From Branchiostoma floridae (Eukaryota; Chordata; Leptocardii; Amphioxiformes; Branchiostomatidae), in the NCBI RefSeq assembly GCF_000003815.2, contig NC_049987.1, positions 11,185,303 to 11,249,302 of the forward strand: a DNA stretch of 64,000 nucleotides, written 5' to 3'. Numbering within the stretch: the first letter of the stretch is position 1; each line of letters starts with the position of its first letter. The notes beneath the pieces were generated by a model. The model was given only the letters and a program-made list of their open reading frames with translations, ran no database searches and was not told the origin of the DNA. Shown piece by piece: positions 1 to 12,100 of this stretch. Position numbers and translations under genes: made by a program.

Positions 1-151
1 ATTTACATTTCTTTTTGTTTTTAAAAAGAAATTGCCATTCCCTGGCTTATGGTATCCTTTTTTTCTGTTATTTAGCCTTTAGTTTAATAAAGAATGTGCA
101 AGGACATCAGAGTGGAGTTTTCTTTGAACTATAATATTTTGCTCTGCCCAG

Positions 152-382
152 GTCCATGCAGATCCGGATGACTTAGGCAGGGGGGGCTTCCCTGACAGTC
201 TGGCGACAGGCCATGCCGGTGCACGGGTGGGATGTGGAATCATCCTGGAGACGGCAGGCGACACCTCACAGGACAAACGCTTAGTGCAAATACTTAAGTC
301 AGAGATACAGGAGATACGAGATAAAGAAAAGTCTGAACAGGAGACGTGGGATGGGTTGGATTGGGCCACAGTGCTTGGCTGA
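152..382 (+). CDS. Cu/Zn superoxide dismutase family protein, last exon (partial; SOD1-like or CCS-like)
   Basis: This is the terminal coding exon of a gene whose earlier exons lie left of the window. A splice acceptor (tgcccag) ends at 151, and an open frame of 76 codons ends at TGA 380-382. The start [12 protein letters not shown] matches the Cu/Zn SOD block VHxxxDDLGxGG, including a His at the position of copper ligand H120 and the following Asp pair. [12 protein letters not shown] matches the block with the active-site Arg (R143 in human numbering) and the disulfide Cys (C146). SOD normally dismutates superoxide to hydrogen peroxide and oxygen. SOD1 ends just after this block, but here about 43 residues follow, charged and probably helical ([15 protein letters not shown]). 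The wording DLGRGG and CGII also resembles the copper chaperone CCS, but no CxC motif of CCS domain III is present. Convergent placement next to SCAF, as in human, favours a SOD1-lineage gene. Confidence 0.85.
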   Translation, partial: VHADPDDLGRGGFPDSLATGHAGARVGCGIILETAGDTSQDKRLVQILKSEIQEIRDKEKSEQETWDGLDWATVLG

Positions 383-390
383 TATCTAAC

Positions 391-603
391 GCTAGTTCAC
401 TTTTATTCGCTGGGTAACCTATATCCGTTGTCTGCAAAAGGCAGGATATTCAGGAATATCAAGTCGACGGGCGGTGGTTTCAAGTTGCACTATCTTCAAA
501 ATATTGCAGTTTGAAACTACCATCCTTCAAAGTGATATCCCAAAATCCTGCTTTTATATAAACAAACCGAATATAAGTTACCGGTGGATAATGGTGACCC
601 AGC
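391..603. mobile_element. MITE, family 1 copy A
   Basis: The left end (gctagttcacttttattcgc) and the right end, read in reverse (gctgggtcaccattatccac), are imperfect terminal inverted repeats of about 40 bp. The same family occurs at 51950-52148 with better matching ends. The element has no coding capacity, so it is a non-autonomous DNA transposon. It starts 8 bp after the SOD stop codon and so probably forms part of that gene's 3' UTR. Confidence 0.7.
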
Positions 604-3600
604 ATTAAGTTTTTTGTAGGTGTAAAATATTAACAGGATTGAGATTTCTGACTGCCAACCACCTTTGTGTTAGATTTATCCCTAGTTTAAATCAAAGAGA
701 TTAGTGGAGACATAAACTTTAAGGCTAAGGATGTTTGCAGTCCATCGTTTCTTTTGTGAACCTTCAACTATGAAACTCGTATTTGGATGTCACCATTTTA
801 AAAGTTTGGTAAATTTTAGTTCAAGAAAAATTTGTTATAATACACTGGTAAAGTTTCATTGTTAAAAAGACATACATGTACATACATTCATTCATACATT
901 AGTCTTCCAATGTGCTACAGGAAATTGTTTAAATGAAGGAACAGTCAGAATAACTCTGTAAAAAAATCAACTTTCCCTTTAAAGTGCAGTATATTCACAT
1001 GAATAGGAAGTCTATACCCAGTATACTTTGTCTTCTAACTTCTCAAAGATGATGCAGCAAGTTTCATAGAACAATGTGATCTTACATCAAGATTTTGTCA
1101 CAAGTTTTAATACCACATGTTCTGATTGATTAAAATAAAAACTGTTTACCATTTGAATTTTTTGTTTATTGGTCAAGTTTCTGAATAAGTCGATATCTGA
1201 CAACCCTATGCTCAACTCCAAAACATAAATCGATGCAACGTAAAAAAATGAGTCTGACACAGATTCAAATTGTTGTATACATTTCCACTTTATTCTTAAA
1301 TTTTTTAACCTCCGATCTGTACATCAAAGTGCACCACTTTGTGCAATAATGAAAGCTGTAACCATTCCAACCATTGAACAAACTCAAATTAAATGCAACA
1401 TAAAAACTTACTCATAATAGTCTTAGTGGATAACTACCTTATTTGTAACATTTTTGTAACATTGTTTTAGATTTAGCTGCGATCAATGTAAAAAGAAATA
1501 ACATAGCAAGTTGGTACAATGTCATTCAAAGCAGGAAATCATAGGTAACAACATTCTTTACAAATTGAATTTTAAACTTATCCTTACTAAATGCTCCACA
1601 TCTTTCTTTCTTGGCAAAAGAAAAATATATGAGCCTGGATTATAATCACGCCATACAAAATACTGATCATTACTAATACTAACACAGATGAAATGTCATA
1701 CTGACATTTACAGGTGGTTCAAGTCACTGTAATGTTGTCACTTGAGTTGAAGATTCCAAATGATGTGTGACCTGGAGCATTTGGCTGTGTCTTGCTTTCA
1801 TCAGCAAGTTAACTGGGGCCATTCCTGCCAACTTATGCAGTGACCAAACATCTAAGAAAACTTTTGAACATATATCTTCTTCTCTTGTCATGAAACAACT
1901 TTTGTGCTTGTTGGAAGTGATGGAACAGCACTGGAAACTTAGTCACAGCACAACCATGTGCATCTACACTGCATTGTTGTGCAAAATGCACTTATAATCC
2001 TTGTGTAATATCTCATTCTAACCTCAAGTTATCATTGAATTCATCTTCAAATTTGCCTGTACAAGATACATTTTAATCTCATGGAAGTAAATCTTCCTTA
2101 AAGTTTTTAGAATATGCACATTTTACAAGCTATTCCACTAATTTTTCTGATCTCATTTCTGCCTTCTTGCAATGTTGATAAAATAAACACTACCAAAAAA
2201 TGGCCTAGGCTTGAACAACTTATCATTTTGAAAACAGGTTAATACGTTTATGCAAGAGTGTCCTTGCTTTTTCCGACAGAACGCTTGAAATCTATTAAGA
2301 GTTATTGATGTTAAAATGGACAATCAGCTTAGCAGAGGGCCAGTAACCAAGAATTTACTTTCCAAATATATGTGACAATTTCATAAATAATTGCACATAT
2401 CCAAGTCAGTCTTTGGTACTTCAGTACAAGGTATGGTAGGCAGTGTCCATGGGCATTTCTAAAACATTGTAGTTTTGCTTGCAGTTATACATACAATAAA
2501 GAAGAGCTGGGGTATGTGTGATAAATGAATGCACATTCAATAATAATTACATTTGTATTACTAAATAAGAATAAGAAGTAAGGTCCTGATATACTAGTAG
2601 TGTACACTTTCACCCATTATTCCCTTAAGTATCTATTGCCAGAACTGACACCTGTTAACCAACAGACACTTCAAAAGCATCCGTCACTACAAATGTGTAA
2701 TGACCTCTGATTGGTCAGTGTCACGCCTGCTTCTTAGCACTGATTGGCCAGTAATTAGAACCAAATCTTCCTCAAATAGCACCTCTTTTATTCTGATGGG
2801 ACAATTATGGGACCTTGCTGGGAACCCTATAGGGCTCATCTTGAAATATAGTACTACTAAATACCCACACAGTATCTGGTTGTATATTTACTCTAATGGC
2901 AGCACACACTTAAGTATCAGAACTAAAGGGTTTCTATTTAATATGCAGAAACACACATTTTTTCTCCACAAATGTCAAATTAACATACTGTGTAAAATGA
3001 ATCATGTATATATTCCAATCTGAGGATCGATACTGCACTGCTCTCCTGCACTTCTCGGTTCAGATGACTGGGGGCATCCCTTTACTTGTCAATGATTATT
3101 TGCCATTCATTGATATCTGATAGCTCTGCCCAGTATTTGAGGACGGAGTTTACCTCCAATTTTTTATTTATGGACAATCTGTTTTTCAGTAGACTTGGTT
3201 TTGAGTCTTTTCTTCTACTCTTTAGTAATTTTAGCTGCCCTTGACAGAAACTTTGTCCTTACTCACAGCACTCAGGCTCTCTCATCACTCAGTATTTCCA
3301 TGGTGACCAATTGGCACCAGTCCCATCTTTTGGGATACCTGTCTGATTGGACATTGAGGTGCTTGTGTCTGTATCTTTCCAGCGCAAGCATGCAGCAAAT
3401 AGATTTTTCTTTTTCAAAATGGAGTCAAATGTTGAAAAAAACACTGACCATGCCAGTTTCTAATATGCTGATTTTTATTTTGAATAATCATATTTTATCA
3501 CCCGGACTTTACTTTGAGGTCTCATACACACAGGAGCAGAGAAACTAAAATTTGTCAGCTTGCACTCAACCTTTAGATACACTTTTGTGGCCACTCCAAC

Positions 3601-5934
3601 CTGATTGTACTTTCTTTTAGTCAGTCCATAACTGTCTGAAGCTCGTGTCCAGCCATCACTTCTTTCTCATGAAACTACACCTTTCACACAGGTGTCTGTT
3701 ATAACACTAAGAGGCATATGTATAGTATAATACTTTCCAAAAAATAGATTTCCTATCCCTCATGAGAATTAGATGCATCTGATACCTACATATATGAAAA
3801 TGGGCTTATTGCTAACTGTCCACCCATAAATGATAAGAGAAACATTTACAAATTCCTTCCTTTTGTCATTTACCAATTTTTATCACATCAACCGTGTCAG
3901 TGGTTACCGAAATTGGTATTGATCTTGTAGTCAGAAATTTAGTAGTCAATTTAGAGAAAGTCTACACCCAAAGACAAAGGTTTATAGTGTGTTACAAAGT
4001 TGTAATAGCTCTAAATCCCGGGGGCCCATTGGTCTGAAATCAATAGGCAGTTGGGCCACTAGTTTAACACTATTGGTCAGAAGTTATGATGTCATTGGTC
4101 AGCAGGTGCAATATAGAGTTATCAAACTCTTTTTCATTGATCAGAGAATAATCACTGAACTAGCCATAGCTGGTAAAGTGTGATGAACCCGAGCTTTACT
4201 AACTTAAAAAAAACAGCACCCTTCCAAATATCTCGTCAATCCAATGCTTTGCATACAGTAATAAGTTTGAATCGTCAGATTTGATTGATCCTTTGTTTCT
4301 TGTTCTTATCCTTAATTGGCTTGTTACCTTCAGTGATTATCCTTGTCACATTGCATGCAAATTTGATTCATTATGGATTTACCTATTGTCAAAACCTCAA
4401 TTTCACTTGTGATGCATTTTCTACCAGTACTACTACTATATCACTATATATGGGAAAAGTGAAGTGTGATCGTTTCTTTTGCCAAGATACTTCAACATAA
4501 GTGATACTTTCTGCATCTACATGAATTGCTATACCCCAGCTCTCCTTCATTGTATGATAAACCATTGTAACACATGTAACTTGGAAATTTGTCAAAGAGC
4601 CCTTTAGGACAATCCTGCCCAGGTGGCTGGCATTAGCAAGCACCACCTGCCGGGCTGACAACAAAGCAATGGAACTTCTCAAAATTTGGAGCAAGTCTCG
4701 CTTTCCATTTGACTTTCCAGATGATCTCAGTATCAAATTTAAGATAATAAAAGATGCAATCTTCTTAATATATAGATACAAAGTTGTTCAGTACTACATC
4801 TTTTTAAGTTGTTCAAAAGGTAGCAAATGGAACCGATTTTACATTTTCTTTGAAGTTTGTTCATTAATCTTAGATTGAACAGGATTTTGCTCCAGTATCG
4901 CTCCATTACCATGCTTGTAGCCCAGATACCATACCTGCATCATACTGACCGTGCACTTTTCCTTCCTCATCCTCTTCCTACAAGGGAGGCTCCCATACAA
5001 GTCTGTCCATCATCTCCGTTTCCATGGCGACAGCCAATCACAGCTCCAGGTCCATTTGGACGGTTTCCAACACATCACTTACCGTACCTAGTTCATAGTA
5101 ATGACAGATTTCAACAATTCAGTATTAACATTGAAATGATAGCTACAATTTGTAACAGTCCAAAACTCACTACAGGATACTCTTTTTCCATCCTAGAAGC
5201 CTCATGTAAACTCTGGCAAAATTCTAAAATAAAAAGAAAGAATAAACCTACTGGTATCTTTTAGCAAATGTACAAGCTATTTGCTTCTAAAACTCTTAAA
5301 TTTGCAGTGAGTTTTGGTGACAATCCTTACTGTAAGTCGGTGTCAGCCTACGTGTACGTTTGTACAACCAACTTTGCTACAAGAACACCTTTGATTGGTG
5401 TACATAGCATGCCATTGTTATAATTTCAGCCTCTAAACACCATGCTATTAACCCTAATTACAGTGAACCAGGCATGAGAACTGGAGAGCAAACTAAATAG
5501 TAATACTTAAGAATTTTTCACAATTTACAAACTATCATTGCTGAAACATAGCCAAAAGCACTACCACATTCAATACAGATTTCCTTACAATTCTCATGCC
5601 TACTCACTGAGCTTCTAAGTCAAGTCAACTTAATCATTCCCTTGTCCCAGGATTGTATCTACATCCTGAACTTTTCTATTGTTACCCAAAGAAATTAAGG
5701 CTTAGCTTAAGGTAACTCAGTAGCTCATGTCTCCACAATTCTTAGCAGTCCCGGCACCTGGAGGCACCAGTGAAGTTAACCTTCATTTACTCAAACAGTA
5801 GCGATGATGGTTGCCATGTTCCCTAGTACAACGTACCACTTCATTCCTCAATCAACTTTGTTTACCGTATCCAAGACAATGCCCATAATGAACCCTCAAG
5901 AACGGATCTATCACAAAATAGAGATTTATTCATT
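604..5934. other. Intergenic / UTR region between the convergent SOD and SCAF genes
   Basis: I see no convincing gene here. The open frames are short, lack codon-like composition and match no family I recognise. AT-rich sequence dominates. An AATAAA at 1134-1139 (+) is a candidate poly(A) signal for the SOD gene. Short motifs of the form tgattggtcag recur, for example near 2709, 2741, 3340, 4030, 4071 and 4094. Long 3' UTR sequence of either gene could extend into this stretch. Confidence 0.5.
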
Positions 5935-5940
5935 TTAAAA
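5935..5940 (-). terminator. Candidate poly(A) signal of the SCAF gene
   Basis: The plus-strand tttatt reads AATAAA on the minus strand, about 255 bases downstream of the SCAF stop codon at 6195-6197. It is the first canonical hexamer after the stop that I found. Use of this site is inferred, and more distal hexamers exist, for example near 1290. Confidence 0.45.
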
Positions 5941-6194
5941 AATTTGCGGGGAAACAATGGCTTTAAGGACAACACATATTCTGAAGACGAGATGTGTGAA
6001 CGTGTAACAACTCTGCACATAAAATCTTCTCTGAGTCAGACACAGACTTAATTGCAGCATCGTACGTGGTCCTGATCTCAGTAATAAAAACCCCTCCACA
6101 AACATGCAGCTTTGTCCTCACTTCGTCACTACCCATTGCTCAACATAAAAGGTGCTTCTGCACACTAGTTCATGAGAAGAACTTTGCACATAGT

Positions 6195-9100
6195 TTATTC
6201 AGCCTCGACTTCTTTGGTTGGGACTGGGTCTGGTACAATTTCTGGTTTGGGAACTGAGTTGGATTCTATAGGGTCAGGTATGGGAGTGTCTAGCACTTCC
6301 TTTACGACAGGGACATCCTCCGTTTTTACAGCTGGCTTATTTTCAACTACTGGAGGAACTTCAGGCATGACAGGTGGTTCGGACATGACAGGTGGTTCTG
6401 CCTTTACTTCTTCCTTTACTGCCAGTTCCTTTACCACTGGCTCTGGCTGGTTTGCAACCGGTACAACTGGTTTTTCAATTGGTTCTTCCTTTTTCACAGG
6501 TGGATCTTCCTTCTTTTCCTCTGACATGACTTCATCTTTCACTGGTGGCAAGTCCTTAGGGACTGAGTGGTCTTCTTTGATATCGTTTTCTTGGGGTTTT
6601 GCTTCAGCCTTGTCTTCTGCATTGTTTTTAGCAGACTGAGGCATGTGGGCAAGATTCAATAGTCTTGACCTTAGGTTATCTCCTTTTCCAACCTCCTTGG
6701 GTGGTTGTTTATCATTGCTCCTAGAATCCTGTCGGGAACGGCCAGCACTGTCTCGCTTTTCACTTTCCCGTCGGTCTCGACCGTCGCTGTCCCGTCTCTC
6801 TCTGCTACGGTCTCTGCTGTCAAAGCGGCTCCTATGATCGTGATCACGATCACGATCCGCGCGACGGAAGAAACTTCCTCTTCTTTCTCCACTCGCACCA
6901 GGTTCTGCATCATCCATCTGGTCACGGTCCTCACGACGCCAGTTATTCTCCCGATGATCACGGTCGCGCACTTCCCTACCACGATCACGGAAATCTCTGT
7001 CCCTTTCGCGGTCATCACGATCATGGAAACCTCCCCGTCCCCACCTCTCATCGCGACCTCTCTTCCAATCCCGTCCCTCCGGTTCAAACGGTTCTTGTCC
7101 ATCCTCCATGGGACGCTTCTGTCCTGGGGGACCCTCTGCAAAACGTTCATCAATGTCTCCTGCCCCCAAGTTATTCATTACAGGATCTTTATCCTCAAAT
7201 CGGGAGACTCTGCCTTCCCCTGGCCCCCTGAAGTTTGGTCCTCCTTCCCCTCCTATCCCTCCCAAGGGGTTACCCAGAAGAGGGCGCGGCCCACGGAATC
7301 CTCCCATCGGGCCTTGTGGTGGTCCTGTTGGCCGGTTCTGTCCCTGGAATCTCATTGGCCCCTGCTGGTTGAAGGCCATGGGACCACCAGGTCCTTGCAT
7401 GCCTGGGATCAACTGTCCCGGCATGCCCGGTCGCATCCCCATCCTGATCTGCATCCTTTGCCCCGGCATCATGTTCCTGATCCCCGGCCCCATGATACCA
7501 GCTTGGGGCATCATCCCTGGTGGGCCCTGCATACGGGGACTTGCTAGGAGAGGTCTGGGCTGTCCACCTACTGCTAACCCTGCTACCAGTGGACGAGGAC
7601 CTGCAATACCTCCTGGTGCCATGCCACGAGCGTTGGCCATGTTGGAGGGTGTCATGGGAGCTCCTGAGGACATGGGCATCTGCTGGGCCATAGTGGTGTT
7701 GGCATTGGCAGGCATTCCGCTGGGCCCGCTGGTGCGAATGGGGCTTGGTACATTCATCCGCATCCCTGGGAGGTTCCCCTGCTGCCCGAATGGCAGCCCT
7801 TGCATCTGATTGGGTGGCTGGCCGCGGCCCATTGGTCGTGGTTGGTTCAGCCCACCCTGCATCTGGCCTGGCATGCCGGGCGTCGGGCTGCGGAACTGGT
7901 TTTGCATGGGCCCGCCCGGCTGCCTCGGACTGAACGGACCCGGCGATGTCTTCTCATCAGGAAAGGGGCTGCTGTCTGGTCGATCCTTTGTTGGTGTCAC
8001 TTGCCCTGCGTTGAAACCAGCATTTTGCTGAGACTGATTCATCTGGTTCATTGCGTTAGCAAGTGCCTGGTTTAACCCTGGGCGTACAGCCTGGTTCTGC
8101 TGCATCAGCCCCATCCCCGAGGGTGTGTTCAGCAGCGGGGGCCGGCCTGGTGTGGCACCAGCACCTCCCATACCCGGCGCATTCTGCATGGGTCGCATCA
8201 AACCGAAGCCAGAATTCTGCTGCTGTTCTCGCTGCTGGTTGATCAGGCTTGTGACGGTGCTGACTGCGACTGCCTGTGCCGGGGTGAGGGGGTTCGGCCC
8301 TGAGGAGGTGGTGGACGATGTCGGAGCAGCTGAGCTACTTGGCGGCACCGATGGGGGTGGAACCATCTGAGGCATACCGGGGGGAGGTTGGTTGGGGTTA
8401 AACGTCGGCGGCATAGCAGCAAAAGGTGCCATCCCTGGAGGTGGGACAGCTGGGTTGAAGGCAGGAAACCCAGGAGGTGGTACCCCCTGTGGGAAACCCA
8501 TGGGTCGCATCAACCCAGGCATCATGGCTGGTACCACAGCAGGGTTAGGCATGACAGGGATCTGTGCTATGGAGGCTGGCATCTCTGGTATGGAGGTGGC
8601 TGCTGCTGGCTGACTGGCAGCTGGGGGTTTGTCAGGTACCAGGGCAAGCAGCTCGTCTTGAGACATCTCACCCAGGTCCTTCTTCTGCTCCTGGCTTTCT
8701 TGACTGCCAGACTCACTGGGAGCCACATCTGGAAAACAAATGATATTTCTCATCAGACGTAGCTTAAAGAAGAATAGGTTTCCTCAAGTTTACATAAATA
8801 CAAAGCTCTAAAATTTGTAGTATCATCTTCCAAAATGTTGACATTGCTGCCATTTTAGCCTAAATTTGATATACTGTGGTAGTACAATCTATCATAATTG
8901 AGTGTACATAATTTACCAAACAGGATACATTGCAGTTGAGTTTTGTATAACAGATCAAATGAAATGCAGTACCCTTCTTTTGGTCAGGGGGCAGGGTTTC
9001 ATTGTCAATGTAGCCCCCCTCTGCCAGGCTCTCGAGGTCTTTGCCCTCCAGTTTCTCCCACGGCAGGTACGTTGTCCCTGCATGGTCGTCCCAGTACTGC

Positions 9101-12100
9101 TTGTGCTCCTTCCCCTTTACTCCTTTCCCTGGAGCCCATGCCATCTGAAACAGGAAAACAGAGGGTTTATTAGCCACATATGGACCAAATACAGCAAATG
9201 CATTTAAGTTTGCAGGGATATAATTTCGCAGTAGCGGGACAAAAGACTTTTCGCGGTGGTTTCCAGTTCAAGCTAGCACCATTCACTGTAGTCTCTAACT
9301 GCCATGGAAAAATGTACGTGGTGTTTTTTAGTTCGCGGTGAAGCAGCCACCGTGAAAACATTAAACCACCACGAAAGTTTCTGCATTTACAGTACTACTT
9401 CTGTTATTCCATTAATGTACTATTGTACTACTTTATGTCCTTTCCAACCCTTTGTTGCTGCTACCAACATCAGTCTAGAACAAGCATTGTTGTGTATAGT
9501 AGATGGCGACATCTTGACTGTACCAACATTTTCTTGTCCAAACCTACCTGAACTGGCTGCTGCCTGTTGCCCACCCGCAGGTTCTTGAGTTTGTTGAGAG
9601 CGTTGTGTGCGTCAAGCCTGGTCTCATAGCAGACGTATGCACATCCCCGAGGTGGAATCAACTGGACAGAAAACAAAACATATATGCTGAATACCTTTAC
9701 ATGGCACACTTCTCAATTGTCACATAATGTAAAAGCTGAGCTAATTCTATAGCATTTGCATAAAACTTTCCATGTTCTGTGTGATGAACATTTCTTTGTG
9801 TATGATGAAGTCATTCAGAAAGCAAAAATCTCATTTGTAGAGAGACAATCTACACATTACATGCTAGTGCTAATTCTTTAGTACTACTAGAGTATCTGCA
9901 AGACTATATTATCAATGAACTTACATCAATAGATTGAACAGGCCCGATTGCTTCAAAGATGTTGCGCAGCTCGACATCTGTTGTCTTCTTGTCCAGGTGG
10001 CCTACCCACAAGGTAGTGCTGCAGACTGAGTAAGGGAGAAATCAAAATTTCATTTAGTTTTTGTTTGAACACAAAAAAAAACTATCATTTGTTGAGCAAT
10101 GACATACTATGTACACATTAAGTGACAACACTTACTTACAACTGGATTACGGAAGGCTTCAATGCTAATAATTTTACTTACAGCAGCAATTCAGTTCGTG
10201 CTAAGCAGGCAAGCTGGTAACAGAGAATGTCAACGCTCAACCATCATTAAGAACTGGGATTATGACCAATAGCATTGCTTAGTATCTGTACTCACTACAG
10301 AGAGACTTTTTCTTTACAGGAGGCAATCCCTTTTTCTCTCTTTCTCTTTCCCTCTCTCGATCACGTTCCCTCTCCCGATCTTCTTCTCTCTCCTTCCTGC
10401 GACGCTCTGCACTCCGAGAACGAGACCTCCTCCGTCTACGGTCCCGCGACCGTGATCTCGACCTTCGTGACCTGCGGCGATCTCTGTCCCGATCGCGGTC
10501 ACGTGAACGAGATCTACGACTTCTGCTTCTTGATGTTGCACGATCCTTTGAAGACCTGTATTTACAAACAAAAATTAGCATTCTTGAATATGAGAAAAAT
10601 TTAGAGAACACAATGTAGATACTTGCAATTCATTCCAAGGACAAAAGTTAATCTCCAAATCAATTCATTATTGCCATGGTGAAAAGTATTCTTTTTATAT
10701 CCACTGGTAAAGATTGGTACATCTACAAGTTTGAATTTCAAACAGATGAAGGTATTTATGTACACCCCCTACCTATCCTGATCTCTGCTCTCCTTTTCCC
10801 TATCCTTGGTGGGTGAGGAGGGTGGTCTCTCTCTCTCCCTGTCCCAGGAAGGTTCCTCAAATACCTGCTGCTGTTCCTCCCGGCCATGCTGCAGCTGCTG
10901 TGCTGGTGGTGGGACATCGTTAAATGGGGGCGGCCTCTGTGCTTGGTTCCCCTGTAGGAAGGATTGCTATGTTGAGGAAGAAGCAGCAAGTGATGAACAA
11001 AAGGTCAAACAGAAAGTAGGAAACAAAAAGCAACAAGCAACAGTGGACTATATATCAACACATATCCATCTATGAAAAATAAAGATACAAAGAAAGAAAT
11101 GCTGTAAGTATAAATATATGTAAAACAATCATCACTTCTGAACAATAATTTTGATAAGAGAAGAGTAACGTAACATACTACTAAGCTGCAAAATATCTAA
11201 ATAGCTAATTCATGGGCTCCCTTGGAAATCAGTTACGTGAACTGAAGGGACAGCCCAAAAGATGAATAGATAAATAAATAAATGTGAGGAAAGTGTAAAA
11301 TAAGTTCTTGTCTTGCAATTAGCCTTCCCTACTACAAAAATTATTTCTATAAATACTGTACCCATTATTACCCACATAAAATGGAAGATTCCATCCCTAC
11401 CTGAGGAGGAGGCATCCCAGGTGGAGGGAACCTAGGAGGCATACCCGGCGGGAAGGCCCCCTGCGGAAACTGGCCGGGAGGGGGGATGTTAGGGGGGAAC
11501 CCCATGCCAGGGGGCAGACCCATGGGCATCTGTGGGGGACCCTGGTTCGGTGGCGGCTGCATCTGGGGTGGTGCACCCTGGGAAGGAGGCTCCTTGGGAG
11601 GCTGTAAGTGGTGAGAGACCTGTGGTGATGAGTAACACAGGAATTTGTCTGTCTCACAGAAGACCTACTTTCTATTCTTTTAGTCAATGATAAAGACTGG
11701 TTACTGTTGTGAAGATACAAAAATATAAAAACATAACTTATGTCATACATGTGGGGGATTTTTCATTCATTGTGTGAATGTATGTGTGAAGATTTGTGAC
11801 ACCACAGCGATGAGTAACACAGTGGTGGCAAAGCATCTCCAGGACATTTCTCTGGCACACAGTTGGAAGTACTGAGCTCATATATGAAAATAACTCAGAC
11901 CTTGGTAGATGTGCAGATTGAACTAACACTTGTTACCTACATGTAAAGTTGAGACTTCACATAAGTTTATCTATCAGACATGCTCAAAATACTCAAAAGT
12001 TAAGGATGATTTACTGAGACTTCATGTTTATTGAATGTGGTATGGAGAGGTATTACAAAACTATAAGAAGTTGAAACACCGAAGCTTTCGAGACTTGTAC

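Noticed and set aside
4389-4781. 130-residue minus-strand frame in the SOD-SCAF interval
   Set aside because: Its composition is not protein-like, it has no recognisable domain, and no splice sites frame it.
6172-8762. Plus-strand frames up to 280 residues, Ser/Thr/Pro-rich
   Set aside because: They are shadows of the SCAF last exon on the minus strand; their composition follows from reverse-complemented Glu/Pro/Met/Gly codons.
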